Shown: positions 23,010 through 35,016 of the stretch, piece after piece
How the letters are laid out: each line of letters opens with the position of its first letter
Numbering within the stretch: the first letter of the stretch is position 1
DNA from: Mesotaenium endlicherianum
Lineage: Eukaryota; Streptophyta; Zygnematophyceae; Zygnematales; Mesotaeniaceae
DNA length: 64,000 nt
Reading direction: 5' to 3'
Assembly (NCBI GenBank): GCA_009602735.1
Contig: WELA01013479.1
Coordinates: 107,771 to 171,770, forward strand
Made by a program: the position numbers and the translations under genes
The notes under the pieces: model-generated
Database searches by the model: none
What the model was told of the DNA's origin: nothing
Seen by the model: only the letters and a program-made list of their open reading frames with translations

Positions 23010-24655
23010 ATGCGATCGAGGAGTGGAAGACTCTACCACTTTGTGGAGCCTGCAGAAGGTTCTGATTCTAGCCAAACTCCACGAGAAAGCGAGACGTCTG
23101 AGCATACTGACAACCAGTGGAGTGAGCAAACGTCGAGAGACGAGTCTCGTTATAACTCCGTAAGCGGTGAGAACCCAGATAACACACGAGCCTTTGCACC
23201 TGATTTAGGCAGAGGGCAAGACGTGTGGAGAAGAGTCAGTGAGTCCTGTTCACCGTTCAAAATGGACGGTGATGATCGAGATGAAAATCCTAAGTTCAAG
23301 CTGTCTGCAAAGTGTTTTAGCGGACGAACCAGCGAAAATGGTCTCACTTTCGAAGAGTTTGATGAGATCTATTGGGCAGAATTCTTTGAGAAGATTTGGA
23401 AAGATTCTTCTTATACGCAATCTGTCGCATTTATAGGCTTGGTTCAATACTTGGACAAGGATGCCCTGCTGTTATATCGCCAATTCCGGAAGGATGAAGA
23501 CCTCACCCAGAAATGGGCGTTTGAAGAACAGAAAAGGGCTAGGGATTTAAAAGTCCGAAAAGAGGCTGCGAAAGCCCGAATGTCCCCTTTATCTTCAGGA
23601 AGAACAGTGACGACTGCACCTGTTGAGAGCATAGGCTTAGCTGCACTAACACAAGAATTAACAGAGGCCATGAGGCAACTCACTGAGGGCCAGCGGAAGG
23701 CTGCCACTCAAGATGATGATGCCGGCTCTGTCGCAGAATTGCGAAAGGTGTGTGCAGAACTGTCTGAAAAGATTGCTAAAGCTCAGGAACGAGTAACACG
23801 CAGAGGTGCACCTCTCCATGGTCAGCAAAGCGATAGTGCCACGACAGAGGCAAGCCATGCGCAAGCCTTGGCTAGCTGTCGCAAGGATATGGAGGCTGGG
23901 GATGACCAGCTAGACCCCACGCATTGTCTGCGTCGTTTCTTCAAGTTGCTTGAAGCACGATTCCCAGAGGATCGCAGTCTTAAGGTGCACCGTTATGTGC
24001 ATTTTGTCCGTCAGAAGAACGAGACAGTCATGGAGGTTAAATCCAAATTGGCAGACCACGCCAAGAAGGCAAAAATATACGAGCCCAGAATAGTGGCTGA
24101 CAAGTTTCTGTTGTGCTTGGGGAAGGAAATAGATCGTGAAGTCAGGCCACAGCTGTCCGCAAAACACGGGATTTACTGGGACATTGACGAGGCGGCTGAA
24201 ATAGCACGAAATATCGAAGAAGGTAAAGTATGGTATAGAGAGGCTTCCAGGACGCTTATGGCTCCTAAGAGGCGAGAGGAATTCTCTTCGTCTAAGGCCA
24301 ACAGCTCTAATTTTCAATTTAAGAAAAAGAGCGGGTCTTTCAATAAGTTTGCTAAGCACGCCAACGCTGCTGAGACAGCAGAGAGTTGTTGGAATTGCGG
24401 AAAATGAGGACATCAGAAGAGAGACTGTCCGTACCCAGATGCTAAGCAACTATCCGCTAGCAAAGCGCAGATATGCGCACATTGCAGTAAGAAGGGACAC
24501 TCGGAAGATGAGTGCTGGTCTAAGAACCCAAATCAAAAGTCGCCCTGGGCAAATGCTGCCAAAAAAGATGCAGACAAAGAGAAAAAGAAAGAAAAGGGTG
24601 GCTCTGGTAACCGCAAGGGTAACCAGAAGTATGAAGCTATGAGTGCAGAAAATTG
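23010..24655 (+). pseudogene. gag: gag of the outer element, interrupted in the zinc knuckle
   Basis: An ATG at 23010 opens 465 codons of capsid-like sequence (LDPTHCLRRFFKLLEARFPE, then MEVKSKLADHAKKAK). The frame meets TGA at 24405-24407 in the middle of a CCHC zinc knuckle (CWNCGK / GHQKRDC). Reading on, a second knuckle follows (CAHCSKKGHSEDEC) and a basic tail up to a stop near 24655. The ATG at 23262 is another possible start. Two CCHC knuckles identify a retroelement nucleocapsid that packages the RNA. Confidence 0.75.
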
Positions 24656-25478
24656 TTGAGTTGGAAGCACAGTTTGCAAAACTAAATGCGCCCAATGTTT
24701 ATTATAATGCAAACAATGCAGAAAAGACTGTCTGCAAAGGCGAGAAGCGGCTGCCTGAAAAAGATGTGGATACAACGGCTGCCAAGCAAGCAGATCACAA
24801 CCGTTTGGAGCCAAGGAATGCTGGAAAGCTTCCTCAGACTTTCCGGATCACTCTGGATGAAAACGAGATCTCGCAGCTACGACAAACCAGGCCCGGGTCG
24901 CGCAAGACATTCAGTTTTTCACGGGAGAAGCTGAAGGCTCTGGTGGAACACCGGATCCAGCATGCGCCTTTGCTTTCTCTCGCGGATTTGCACATTACCT
25001 ACCCATTCACGATTGAAGAGGCCGAACATCAGCTGGATATAGCTGAGGAAGGAGCAAATAGCGCCTCATTGTCCACCAATTTTAGCACCGCGCCCACCAA
25101 TTTTAGCACCGTGAGAGTGCAAAATAAGGATGGTGCATTGATCTTCAACAATTGGACAGCTCCCAACATTCTGTTGGATACATGTGCACAGCCAGTCATT
25201 TTGGAACAACAAGCTGTGAAAGCCCTAGGTTTGACAACAAGGGACCTGAAAGAGAGTCCTTTTCAGTTGAGAACTGCCTCAAGACAAGTTTCAAAGTCTT
25301 GTGGGATTACCCGCAAGCCTGTGAAAATCACAGTAAATCCAGGGAAACCTATAGAGGCGTCACTATTCATGGAGTGCACACTGACGGAAGTTGAGAACTA
25401 TGATGTCCTCTAGGGAATAGAAGCACTGATTCCCTTGGGTATGATTATTGATCTGCAAAAACAGAGAGTGACTTACTA
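24643..25478 (+). pseudogene. Protease region of the outer element
   Basis: A frame overlapping the end of gag encodes a linker and then a retropepsin-like core: NILLDTCAQPVILEQQAVKALG, in which the catalytic D-T/S-G motif reads D-T-C, followed by later strand residues. TAG stops near 25411 (VENYDVL / GIEALIPLG) and near 25478 interrupt it. The position between gag and the enzyme domains supports the protease call; the Gly-to-Cys change suggests inactivity or a divergent family. Confidence 0.6.
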
Positions 25479-25512
25479 GTCAACAGATAAACAGCCGGCT
25501 GGAGAGATACCT

Positions 25513-26840
25513 GTGAAAATGGTTTGCATAGGAGAAGCAAACTACGGACTGCAAGACTGTTACGTTAATGACAGGTACCCAGAAGCCAGCGACTACCTCA
25601 TGAAGCAAGAAGAGGAAGGCTATACAAACATCAACATGCCAACACCCTTGGTATGGCAATCCCACATCATGAAGCAGTTGGAAACTGTGAGTAATAGGGA
25701 CCACGGCCCGCAAGAGCTGCTGCCAGTACCCTACCCAGTTACCTCCTCTGCGTATCTGATGCCTGGAGTAGAGCCGCTACCGCAAGGCATTGTCAGGATG
25801 GAAAATCCTTTCCGCAAAAGGGGAGTAGTGATGTTGGAACTATTCGCCGGACTTGGCTTTGGGACCATAGCCTTGATCCAGTGAGGAATATTGGTGGCCA
25901 AAATTTTGTATGTGGACAACGATGACCACGCTTTTCGAGCATTCCAAGAGGTCATGAAACAGATGCGGCAATGCATCATTTTCAAAGGTTAGCGCCTATA
26001 TATGGAAATGTCGAGCGCATTACTGGAGGCAACATCATGAGCGTGAAATCCAAATACTTGTATGGTTACAGGATTGATTGGATCTTTGCTGGATTCTCTT
26101 GTCAACCATTTTCTTAAGCTGGAAACAGGATGGGATTCAGTGATATACAAGCGCAACACTGGGGATGGATGGTGAAAATCATCAGCATGCTGCGGGAACG
26201 TCAGCACTATCACCCACCTGTGTTTGTGATTGAGAACGTACATCCAGGAATGGACTACAAGCAGATGAAGCCGGGGAAATCATGGCTGATTTTCAGCTCC
26301 ACTTTGGGCCATCATGTGCTAATCAACGACGCCAAGCACGGAGCATTGTCTCATAGGGCCAGGATAATTTGGACCAACGGCATGTCCATCGAGGTCTTGA
26401 GAGAAATGGAGGACATTACATGGCGATCACCAACAGCATTGACAATGGAAAAGGCACTGGCGGAGCATACCAGACCAGTAACCTGGAGGGATTCCTATCC
26501 TGAGTGTGTCATCAATGAACCAGGTCAGCCAAGAGTGGTACTGCCTACCTTTACAGCATATCTAGGATCTTGAGCCTTCAGAGGAGGTGGACCAGGAATG
26601 GTCAAAGACATGTATAAAAGAGACGCCGTGTGGAGAGAGCCCACCGCTGTGGAAAAGGGCAAATGCCTGGGAATACCCGACAACATAGCTCGGCATATAG
26701 CTGGTGCTGTATGATCAGATGAGCCTGCAAAGAATTTCGGCAACACGATCGGGCAGCACTCTATGACTTGGTTGGTGGAAACAATCATGACAGGGCAACA
26801 ATTGACCTTCACTGACAAGCCTATGCCGAGACCAAGACCA
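25513..26840 (+). pseudogene. C5-cytosine DNA methyltransferase domain inside the retrotransposon
   Basis: Ordered C5-methyltransferase motifs are visible. Motif I MLELFAGLGFGTIAL at 25831 binds S-adenosylmethionine, followed by YVDNDDHAFRAF. Motif IV GFSCQPFS near 26091 has the catalytic Cys, with Ser where Pro is usual. Motif VI VFVIENVHPG lies near 26220, motif VIII SHRARIIWTN near 26349, a motif IX-like VWREPTAVEKGKCLGIP near 26628 and motif X FGNTIGQHSMTWLVE near 26738. Stops fall at about 25882, 25990, 26116, 26571 and 26712, and there is a frameshift near 26000, so this copy is dead. It lies between protease and RT on the same strand, so it is element-encoded, not a host gene. The closest look is to M.HhaI-like and plant C5 enzymes. 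Confidence 0.82.
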
Positions 26841-26881
26841 GTAACAATTGGGATCAATGTGGTGCAAACATCTGACCAGAG

Positions 26882-27604
26882 GTGAAATGAATCGTCTTAC
26901 CAAATAGGCGATTAGCAATTAATAAAGATCTTTATATCAGCAAGTAATCTTTATGGTATTTTCCGTTAACTGGTTAAACGGCAAAGGACAACACACTAGC
27001 AGTGAATAATACTCGTAAGTCAAATGCGAGTAAACTAGCATCAATAATGCAAATTAGTAAACTCATACATAAGCAAGGTTAAAAGACAGTGCGTATCAAT
27101 GGCTTCTTGCCTTGGATTCAGATCGCTCTCAGTAAGCTGTACAAGAGAGTTGGCCTCGTTTCCGAATGCCGAACTCGAGAACAATGCCTAGCATATGTAC
27201 ACGGAATGAGTTTACTGTTCAACGATCAATGCGATGGCACCGCCTACCCGGGAGTTAACCACGTTGGTAGGACCTCGGTTAACCAAATCCACCGCCATCT
27301 TCCATCATCCCAAATCGCCATCCATCTTAGAGATGTCATTTGGCGATTCATCTAGCATACCACACTTAGATGCATATTGAGGGCAGTTCGCTGCTACCGA
27401 GTACGGAAGTCACCTGGCTGTCAAAGAATGTGTCAGCAAGCTGACTTAAGTTGACTTCAGCCTGTTGTTTTCGGCCGAGTCATTATACTGATACTAGATA
27501 TGAAGTCCAGCAGACTGACTATTAACTAGAGTTCAGCAGGTTGAACTTATTTAACTATTATATTTAAATGAATATTATATCAACTAATATACTGATTCAT
27601 TACA
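26882..27604 (-). repeat. Chromovirus LTR 1 (3' LTR of copy A)
   Basis: About 723 bp, TG...CA ends with an imperfect 12-bp inverted repeat. On the minus strand it is preceded by a purine-rich tract (AAGTTGGAGGGAT, near 27605-27617), a likely polypurine tract. Very similar to LTR 3. Confidence 0.9.
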
Positions 27605-27689
27605 ATCCCTCCAACTTATCATGTTGTCGCCTCGACAACACTAACACTAATAACAGCGTGCTGTCCCTTCCGGCCCCATCCTACTGCCA

Positions 27690-29393
27690 TTAGGAGGGAG
27701 ATGTCCCTGAGGCTCTATACTCAGGGGAGCCAGTCCTCCTCCTGTCTTGGGGTCTTCTGAAGCCTGTCAGAGAGGGAGGTTTCGTGTAAGGACCTCGCGG
27801 AGAACGTAGTAACTGGGCTGTTTCCTCCTGCACAGTCTGGAGGGAGGCAGCCTTCTCCTGGGCAGCCCTCAAACTGACAGGTACGTATACCGGCATCCCA
27901 TAAGGATGTTGCATGACATGAGCCAAGGGTACATGTCCTCTCTGCGAGGGAGATGCTGGCAGGCCTCTGGCTATTTCCCGAGCAGCCCTCCTGTCTGCCC
28001 TGTCTGACTGGGTCTCCTTGCCTGGAGATGGGCTGTGTCCTCTGGCAGTTCCCAGCCAAGTGATATCCTCCTCTTGAGCGAGTTGCTACGGGGCCAACCC
28101 CGTCTTCTCCCTTACAGGGGATGTGGCAGGTGTCATGTTCACGGCGGGGCTATTGTCTTCCTCCTCGCCTTCCTCCTCGTCTTCCTCCGACTCCTCCTCC
28201 TCGCCGTCCCCGGGTTCATCTGAGACTTCTGGGGTCTCCTCTGTCAGCTGCTCCAGCTCTTCCCGAGAAAAAGAATATCCTACTGACCTTCCCCTTTTGG
28301 GTGCTGGTGGGGGCTGCTGAGTCCGGACCGCATACAGGTCCTTTTCCCCCTGCTTGCTTGCCCATTTGGCATAAGCGTGCTTCCCTTTGGAGAATGACNT
28401 TTTTGAGAATGACTCTCGGGCCCTGCTCCTGTCCCCCTGCATTTCTTGGCTCATGCAGTCTCTGACTCCATCCAATCTTGGGTCCCAAGCCGCAATGTGA
28501 GGGGCCAATACTATGTTCCCNGCCAATACTATGTTCCCCTTTAAGTCTGTCAGGAAATCCTTATCCGTCGCCCTGTCATTCTGCTGGTCCCTCATGTTAG
28601 TGGTCATCCACCGCCAATTAGTGGGCTTTTGGAAGAAGGCAGCGTCTGTCTTTTTAAGAGTACAAGGGTACCAATGCCCTGCAAAGTCCAGCTGACTGGT
28701 TTCCCTGGCCAAGAGTTCCCAGCTCCTCCTCTCCACCTCATTGTACATGGCCTTGAATCTGTTGTGGGGTGTTGAGTCCTTGAAGCTCTCCGCGTCCATG
28801 GGGATCATCCTAATGACCCTCTCTTCCCCCTAGATACCAGGAATTGAGACAACCCCTGCTTCGTTCACCTGGGCCATTGCCTTGGTCTCTCCGATTGTAT
28901 ATCCTACCATCCTGGCGTAATCGTGGTAGAGGAGGAGCCCTGTGCCGACCTCTATATACTTGAAAAAGTTTTCGGATGTCTCCCCTTCCTTCTGGAGGAT
29001 TTCCTTCTGCGACTCACTGCGACTTCTGTGGGCATACTTGAAGGCCTCCTCCAGTAGATCAAAGCCCTTGCCCAGCACCGTGTAGCGGTAGCTGCTGATT
29101 CTCCTCTATTCTTCTTCTTCAGCCTGCTGCTTCCGGTTCCGCTCAGCTTGCCTCTCCTCCTCTGCTTTCTTGGCCTCCTCTGCAGCTTTTCTGTCCATTT
29201 CTTCCTGCCTCAGTCTGGCCTGTTCCTCCTCCTCCTTCTTCTTCTGTGCCTTCCGCTGTTGTTGGAGTCGTTGTAATTCCCGAGCGGAGATGGAAGATGA
29301 TTCGATGTCTCCACGAAATTGCAAGTATTCTGCAAATGCCTCTTCCGCCCTTCTCTTCCTCTTGAGTTCCGCCTTTTGAGTCATCCTGCTCAA
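27690..29393 (-). pseudogene. Accessory ORF of chromovirus A, downstream of pol, with three in-frame TAG codons
   Basis: One reading frame runs from 29393 to a TAA at 27690, broken only by TAG near 29106, 28830 and 28086. It encodes a Lys/Glu/Gln-rich coiled coil (RRAEEAFAEYLQFRGD then long EEA/KKAEEE runs), a middle part with LLEEAFKYAHRSRSESQKE and HWYPCTLKKTDAAFF, an acidic Glu/Asp tail, and a Pro/Arg-rich end. It matches no retroelement domain that I know. It sits between pol and the 3' LTR in the same sense. Two single-N assembly scars (28399, 28521) add spurious duplicated codons. Copy B lacks the region. Confidence 0.6.
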
Positions 29394-29718
29394 TCAAAAA
29401 CACAATGCAATTAGTGAAGTCATGATATTTTGCCGCTACTGAGTGCCCTTGATGAAGAGGAACGCGATCGAGATAGTTCCTAGTGTGGAATACCTGGTGT
29501 AAGTGAATATAAGGGAAAATTGAGTTGGAGAGCAAGTGAGTGTGAGCACAGGTTGAGTGTGTAATATGGTTATCAGAGAATACCACAGAATACCACTCCC
29601 TCCAACTTAATTTTAAAGGTGGGCTGCCTGTCACAACTGTCACCAACTGTCGCATCCCCCTCCAACTTATGTGGAGACAGGACCTCCTGTCACCTTCCCG
29701 TGTCAATTGAAATGACTG

Positions 29719-32700
29719 TTAGGGAGGTGCCCCAGCCGCCCGAAGGTGGAATCGTTTCAACGCCCCTTTGGCATTGGTCAGCTGGTCTTTAAATTCCCAA
29801 GTGTCCCCAGAGGCATCGTAACCCTTCCATCGGATGAGGTACTTCATGACATATTTAGACGATCGACGGACCGAGCGAGCGTCTAATATCTCATCGACCT
29901 CATACTCCTCACGATCGCAAACCCGGACAGCGGGGACCGGTCCCGGTTGGATAGGTAACCGACCTGTGAACAGTGTATCACCTTTGATGTATGGTTCCAG
30001 GAAGGAGACATTAAAGACCGGGTGACCCTTGTAGTCAGCTGACATGTTCAGTTTGTAAGCATTCTGACCGACACGACGGACCACCGAATATGGACCGACC
30101 CAGACAGGGCCAAGCTTTTTCTTGACCACACCAGGGAGGTACAGGTGCTGAGAATGCAGTTTGACTAAATCCCCCTTGGAAAATGTCAGTTCCCGACGGT
30201 GTTGATTAGCGTATTTTTGTTGGTTTTCTTGGGCCTTGTGCAAGTTTCGTTGGACTTCTGACAGGGTGTCAGCAAACTCCTGAGTTAACTGGAGGGAGAC
30301 CGGGTTGTCAATCCCTTCAGGGTGAGTTAAAGATTCCCCTAGCACATCTAGAGGAGACTTAGGGACTCTACCCAGGCTGAGTTCAAAAGGAGTCTTGCCC
30401 GTTGACGCGTGCACCGCACTGTTGACCGCAAACTGAATTTGAGGCAACAGGTCATCCCAATTATCTTGTTTTTGGTTAATATATGCTCTCAGCACCTCCT
30501 GCAGAACTCGGTTAGTTCTTTCAGTCTGCCCATCAGTCTGAGGGTGGTTTGCTGTGCTGAGCAGCTGTTTGACTCCCATTAACCCCATTAAAGCTCTCCA
30601 GAACTTAGAGGTGAATTTTGAGTCTCTGTCTGAGATGATATTAGAAGGGAGCCCATGTTGGCATACTACATGGTTGTAAAACTGTCTCGCTGTTTCGAGT
30701 GCAGTCACTTTGACAGTTGTGGGGATAAAAATGACCATTTTTGTCAGTTTATCCACGACTACCAGTATTGAATCATGCCCGTTGGCAGTTCTTGGTAGTG
30801 AGACCACCCAGTCCATGGATATAGTTTCCCAGCGTCCCGCTGGGATGGGTAGCGGTTGCAAGAGACCTCCGGGTGGTGTGTGCCGAGACTTATTTCTCTG
30901 ACACTGGTCACAGGACTTGACATATTTCAAGACCTCCCGGGGTAACCCCTCCCAATGATAATGTTTTGCCAGTTTGCCAACAGTTTTGGCCTGCCCCAAA
31001 TGTCCACCCAGGAGACTGTCATGAGCTTGACTCAGTAAGAGAGACCTTATTTCCAAATTATTAGGAATGACCAGCTTCAGCCTGCCTGAAGTGGTTTCAG
31101 TCACCCAGACCCCTCCCTTGAGCTTATACCCGAGTGCGGTAGCACGACACATACCAGTAGTGGGGCTGGGCTCAAATGTTGGGTCAGAAAGGTAGGCTTT
31201 CCTAAGTTGTTCAAGGAAGGACTTTTTCACCTTTAGTGAAGTGAGTGCACACAGGACTTTATCTACAGCATGCTGACTAAAGTTCCTTTCTTGCAAGTCA
31301 GGTCTTCTAGAGAGTGCATCAGCAGGATTCAACTTCCCTGGTTTGTAGTCGATCTGGACTTGGAACTGCTCCAGCATCTGGCTCCAGCGGTTCTCCCTCC
31401 TCGACAGCTTGGACTTCTTCTGAAAGTGGGTCAGAGCTAGATGATCTGTAATCACCTTAAAAGCTTTACCATGTAAGTATGCTCTCCACTGTTTGAGTAC
31501 ATGAATGATAGCTAGCAGCTCTTTATCATGCACTGAGTAATTAATCTCCGCTGGATTAAATTTCATAGACTCATACAACACAGGATGCCACTCCTGCCGT
31601 ACCTTACCATCCTTTGTGGTTTTGTCAGCAGGCTGCAACAAAATAGCACCCATGGCAAAATCAGAGGCATCAGTAACCACCTGCACCGGTTTGCTGGGGT
31701 CATACACGGCTAGCACTGGGGCAGAACAAAGGGCATCTTTAAGGGTCTGGAAGGCAGCCTGCTGCTCTTCCCCCCACACATACCCGATGTCTTTCTTAGT
31801 AAGGTCAGTCAGTTTACTGGCCTTTGTGGAATAATTCTCAATAAATCTCCTATAGTAGTTAGCCAACCCGAGGAAGGATCTAACTTCAGAGACAGACTGT
31901 GGTACTGGCCAGTCCCTTATGGTCTGGACTTTCTTAGGATCCACACTGATGCCCTCTTTACTGACAACGTGGCCTAAGAATTCAATACTTTCCTTAAAGA
32001 AATCACACTTGCTCATCTTAGCATACAAGTGATTCTTCCGCAGAGTGTCCAGCACTTTCTTTAAGTGTTCAGTGTGCTGAGCTTCATCTTTAGAGAAAAT
32101 GAAAATATCATCCAGGAAAACTTGCACAAACTTATCCAAATAAGGCCCGAAAATGTCATTCATAGCACCCATAAAGGTAGCAGGAGCATTAGTCAGTCCA
32201 AATGGCATCACGTTGAACTCATAGTGTCCATAACGTGTGCGGAAAGCAGTCTTGTGTTCATCCCCCTCAGCAATTCTGATTTGATGATAACCACTCTTGA
32301 GATCTATCTTACTGAACACCTTAGCGCCAGACAGGGTATCAAGCAAGTCCTCGATTCTGGGTAAAGCATACTTGTTCTTTACTGTAATTCTGTTCAGGGC
32401 TCTGTAATCCACACACATCCGCATACTGCCATCCTTTTTCTTAACAAATAGGATAGGTGCGCCGTACGGTGATTTACTGGGAGAAATGTAACCATTTTCC
32501 TCCAGCTCTGCAATCTGTGTTTTCAACTCCTCACTCTCCAAATAAGACAAGCCATACGTGCGTTGCCAGGGTGGCTGGCTACCAGGTAATAAATCAATCC
32601 TATGATCTACTTCCCGCTTAGGGGGTAGTCCTGGAGGCATATTAAACACATCCGTGTACTGAGCAACAATGTTTGCAGCAGTAGGGTGTTCCGGAGGGTG

Positions 32701-33435
32701 TACCTTTTTCTCAACCACTTCTTCAGGTTGAGGAGGTACCTCTCTTAGCAGCAGACAGAACATTCTGTCTTCCTTCTGGTTCCAGCTTTTGACGAACTCC
32801 ATTGCATTCAGCAACTTGCATCCTTCTGGAAGCCTCTTCTTTTCCTTCATTTGCCATCCACACAGGACAAGAGGAAGAGCACTGGTGGGTGCCAAGTCAG
32901 TCTGCCCATCACTGGCTCCTCTCACTTTAACTGTACCTCTGCTCCAACACACTTCAGCTTGATGTCTATTAAGCCAGGACCTGCCTAGCACGAGATCATA
33001 AAAGCCAGTGTTGAGTACCTCAAATGTAAGCGTTTCAGTTAGAACTGCAATGCCAGAACCTAACTGGACCTCAATAGGCTTGGTTATAACTCCTCCCGGG
33101 ATACTTGAGGCATCTCCAAGGAATATTTTTCTATTCCCTTGGGTGACAGTAGGCAGCCTTAGCCGCTTAACTAAGTCCTTGTGGATAAAAGTATGTGACG
33201 CCCCTCCGTCAACAAATGCCCTCACCTTCCTACCTGCAATCATGCAATGCAGTAGGATAGGGGGGACTGTCTTTTCCTGACTTTCGCATTGTTCTCCTGA
33301 CGTAGCAAAGAAATGTTGGACATCAGGTGGAACAAGAGCATCCAGAGTGTGCACTCTCTGGACGTCTATATTGCTGATGGTCTCCTTTATCTGGTTGTCA
33401 GGCATGCATAGTGAATCCAGTTCAGCAGGACCCAT
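29719..33435 (-). CDS. pol: Chromovirus A pol polyprotein, intact, with chromodomain
   Basis: 1,238 codons without a break. The protease has [11 protein letters not shown] as its active-site region. RT has [26 protein letters not shown] and FLDDIFIFS. RNase H shows [15 protein letters not shown]. Integrase shows [10 protein letters not shown] ... CDQCQRNK, the DDE core ([27 protein letters not shown]) and the GPY/F-like PVWVGPYSV. The C-terminus ([20 protein letters not shown], then [16 protein letters not shown]) is a chromodomain, which steers integration to methylated histones in chromoviruses. The frame is -1 relative to gag and stays open upstream of its ATG past the gag stop, so a gag-pol frameshift is likely. 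Confidence 0.93.
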   Translation of the reverse strand: MGPAELDSLCMPDNQIKETISNIDVQRVHTLDALVPPDVQHFFATSGEQCESQEKTVPPILLHCMIAGRKVRAFVDGGASHTFIHKDLVKRLRLPTVTQGNRKIFLGDASSIPGGVITKPIEVQLGSGIAVLTETLTFEVLNTGFYDLVLGRSWLNRHQAEVCWSRGTVKVRGASDGQTDLAPTSALPLVLCGWQMKEKKRLPEGCKLLNAMEFVKSWNQKEDRMFCLLLREVPPQPEEVVEKKVHPPEHPTAANIVAQYTDVFNMPPGLPPKREVDHRIDLLPGSQPPWQRTYGLSYLESEELKTQIAELEENGYISPSKSPYGAPILFVKKKDGSMRMCVDYRALNRITVKNKYALPRIEDLLDTLSGAKVFSKIDLKSGYHQIRIAEGDEHKTAFRTRYGHYEFNVMPFGLTNAPATFMGAMNDIFGPYLDKFVQVFLDDIFIFSKDEAQHTEHLKKVLDTLRKNHLYAKMSKCDFFKESIEFLGHVVSKEGISVDPKKVQTIRDWPVPQSVSEVRSFLGLANYYRRFIENYSTKASKLTDLTKKDIGYVWGEEQQAAFQTLKDALCSAPVLAVYDPSKPVQVVTDASDFAMGAILLQPADKTTKDGKVRQEWHPVLYESMKFNPAEINYSVHDKELLAIIHVLKQWRAYLHGKAFKVITDHLALTHFQKKSKLSRRENRWSQMLEQFQVQIDYKPGKLNPADALSRRPDLQERNFSQHAVDKVLCALTSLKVKKSFLEQLRKAYLSDPTFEPSPTTGMCRATALGYKLKGGVWVTETTSGRLKLVIPNNLEIRSLLLSQAHDSLLGGHLGQAKTVGKLAKHYHWEGLPREVLKYVKSCDQCQRNKSRHTPPGGLLQPLPIPAGRWETISMDWVVSLPRTANGHDSILVVVDKLTKMVIFIPTTVKVTALETARQFYNHVVCQHGLPSNIISDRDSKFTSKFWRALMGLMGVKQLLSTANHPQTDGQTERTNRVLQEVLRAYINQKQDNWDDLLPQIQFAVNSAVHASTGKTPFELSLGRVPKSPLDVLGESLTHPEGIDNPVSLQLTQEFADTLSEVQRNLHKAQENQQKYANQHRRELTFSKGDLVKLHSQHLYLPGVVKKKLGPVWVGPYSVVRRVGQNAYKLNMSADYKGHPVFNVSFLEPYIKGDTLFTGRLPIQPGPVPAVRVCDREEYEVDEILDARSVRRSSKYVMKYLIRWKGYDASGDTWEFKDQLTNAKGALKRFHLRAAGAPP

Positions 33436-33503
33436 AATACCTGCTACGAGGGCAGCTAGTGACGACTCACTATCTCTAGCATCCTCACAGTCAGTAGACT
33501 GGA

Positions 33504-34943
33504 TTACTGACTGTTGCTGTCTTTTAAAGGCTGGTCTTTTCTCTCGACCTTAGGCAGGTGCTTGACCGGACACTGTTCTCTGTAGTGGCCTTTCTGCTGA
33601 CAATGGTAGCAAGTAGATTTTGCTGAGGCTGGTCTCGGCTTAGTCCTACCACCACCCCTTCCATAGCCACCTCGAGAGGGACCACCTCTACCTCTAGACT
33701 GAATAGCATTGTACTCATACTCATATTCATCACCCTGATTATCCTCAGCCTGGTCTCCTTCAACTGCATTGTAGGAACCGTGGGGCTTTTTGACAATCTT
33801 AGACACCAAAGCGTTACTCTGGCGCTTGTGATTGAACTGCTGCTGATCCCAGGCGTCAGCATCCTGGATCAAGTCAGCCAGTTTCTCATACTTTTTCTCA
33901 GCAAAATGACCAGAGACCTCGGATTTCAAGCCATACCTGAAGTATGCTATCCTATACCGTTCTGGCAAATCAGGCTGCTTCATCATGTTCTCTTGGAACT
34001 TTTGAGCAAACTCAGCAACTGAAGTGGTCTGCTTCAGTGTCAGGGAGATCATCGCATAGATAGCTTTCTCCTGCTGGTTGATGACATCAAACTTCTCATG
34101 CAACTTCTCGACAAACTCTACCCACGTAGGGTCACCGAGTTGCCGAGCCTTACGCTCTTCCTTCCAGTAAAGCCACCAGTCTGCGGCACTGCCTTTCAGT
34201 AGCGCACCGGTGTGCCTGACCTTCTCGTAATCTTGCAGTTCTGGGTAGTTCTCCAGCCACTGCTCAACATCCGCGAGAAACTTGATCAGGTAATATTTTC
34301 TGTTTCCCTCAGGATCATAGTCCTGGGGAGGTTTCGGCTTGGGCTTACTAGGCCCTCGGCCACCACCACTAGTGGTGTGAGACCCCAGTTGGTCTCTGTC
34401 CCGGAGTAGGGACATTATGATTCTTTTGTCCTCCTGCTGGGACTGATACATGGTCGCCATTTGCGACTGCATCTGAACGAACAATGCTCCCAAGTCTACA
34501 TTTTGGGGTGGTAGATTAGCAAATGCAGCAGCAGCATTGGCATCTACTCGCTGAGTAGTGTCCTCAACAATCCCTCTTGCTCCTGCAGCAGCAATTCCTG
34601 CCGCATTCAGCCGGTCACGTATTTGACCTAGGGGTACATTGAGTTGTACGGCAGGAGGAGGGTTCAAAACATTGGCCCTTGATGCCATAAGTTCTTCAAC
34701 AGTGCGCTCGTCAGCTGGCTGTCCTTCCCTCCTTTGTATATCTTCAGCGGCCTTTGCTACTTGTTCAGCTTCTAGTCTGGCTATCTCCTCCTCAGCTTGC
34801 TGAGCTGCGACTGAGGCAATAGCAGCTGCCTCATCTGCAGCCTCCCTAGCTGCAGTATCCGCTACTGCTTCCGAATAGGTACGGTTTCCCGCTACATGGC
34901 TTTCCGCCTGGTTTTCGACATTCTCGTTATCCTGGTTCTCCAT
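33504..34943 (-). CDS. gag: Chromovirus A gag
   Basis: 479 codons: an Ala/Glu-rich N-terminus, a capsid part ([20 protein letters not shown] and [20 protein letters not shown]) and one CCHC knuckle ([14 protein letters not shown]). The ATG at 34943 may be a secondary start. In copy B the frame starts 17 codons further up (MVRTRSQTSNSRDMENQ), and copy A has TGA where B has CGA. Ends with TAA at 33504. Confidence 0.9.
   Translation of the reverse strand: MENQDNENVENQAESHVAGNRTYSEAVADTAAREAADEAAAIASVAAQQAEEEIARLEAEQVAKAAEDIQRREGQPADERTVEELMASRANVLNPPPAVQLNVPLGQIRDRLNAAGIAAAGARGIVEDTTQRVDANAAAAFANLPPQNVDLGALFVQMQSQMATMYQSQQEDKRIIMSLLRDRDQLGSHTTSGGGRGPSKPKPKPPQDYDPEGNRKYYLIKFLADVEQWLENYPELQDYEKVRHTGALLKGSAADWWLYWKEERKARQLGDPTWVEFVEKLHEKFDVINQQEKAIYAMISLTLKQTTSVAEFAQKFQENMMKQPDLPERYRIAYFRYGLKSEVSGHFAEKKYEKLADLIQDADAWDQQQFNHKRQSNALVSKIVKKPHGSYNAVEGDQAEDNQGDEYEYEYNAIQSRGRGGPSRGGYGRGGGRTKPRPASAKSTCYHCQQKGHYREQCPVKHLPKVERKDQPLKDSNSQ
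33522..33528 (-). promoter_or_regulatory. Candidate -1 ribosomal frameshift site TTTAAAA, copy A
   Basis: In the gag frame the sequence reads T TTA AAA shortly before the gag stop, and the pol frame is -1 and open through this point. This matches the X XXY YYZ slippery pattern. The same heptamer is in copy B at 39056-39062. I did not fold the downstream RNA. Confidence 0.55.
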
Positions 34944-35016
34944 GTCTCAGGAGTTGCTAGTTTGAGACCTTGTCCTTACCATACAAAGAAGACTGTGATA
35001 ACTGCTCCGATACCAC

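Noticed and set aside
25513-26840. Methyltransferase as an independent host gene
   Set aside because: It lies within a retroelement in the same orientation, uninterrupted by introns and full of stops, with gag/protease before and RT after.
27690-29393. Programmed read-through or reassignment of TAG
   Set aside because: The same elements also contain TAA and TGA stops and frameshifts, so mutational decay is the simpler explanation.
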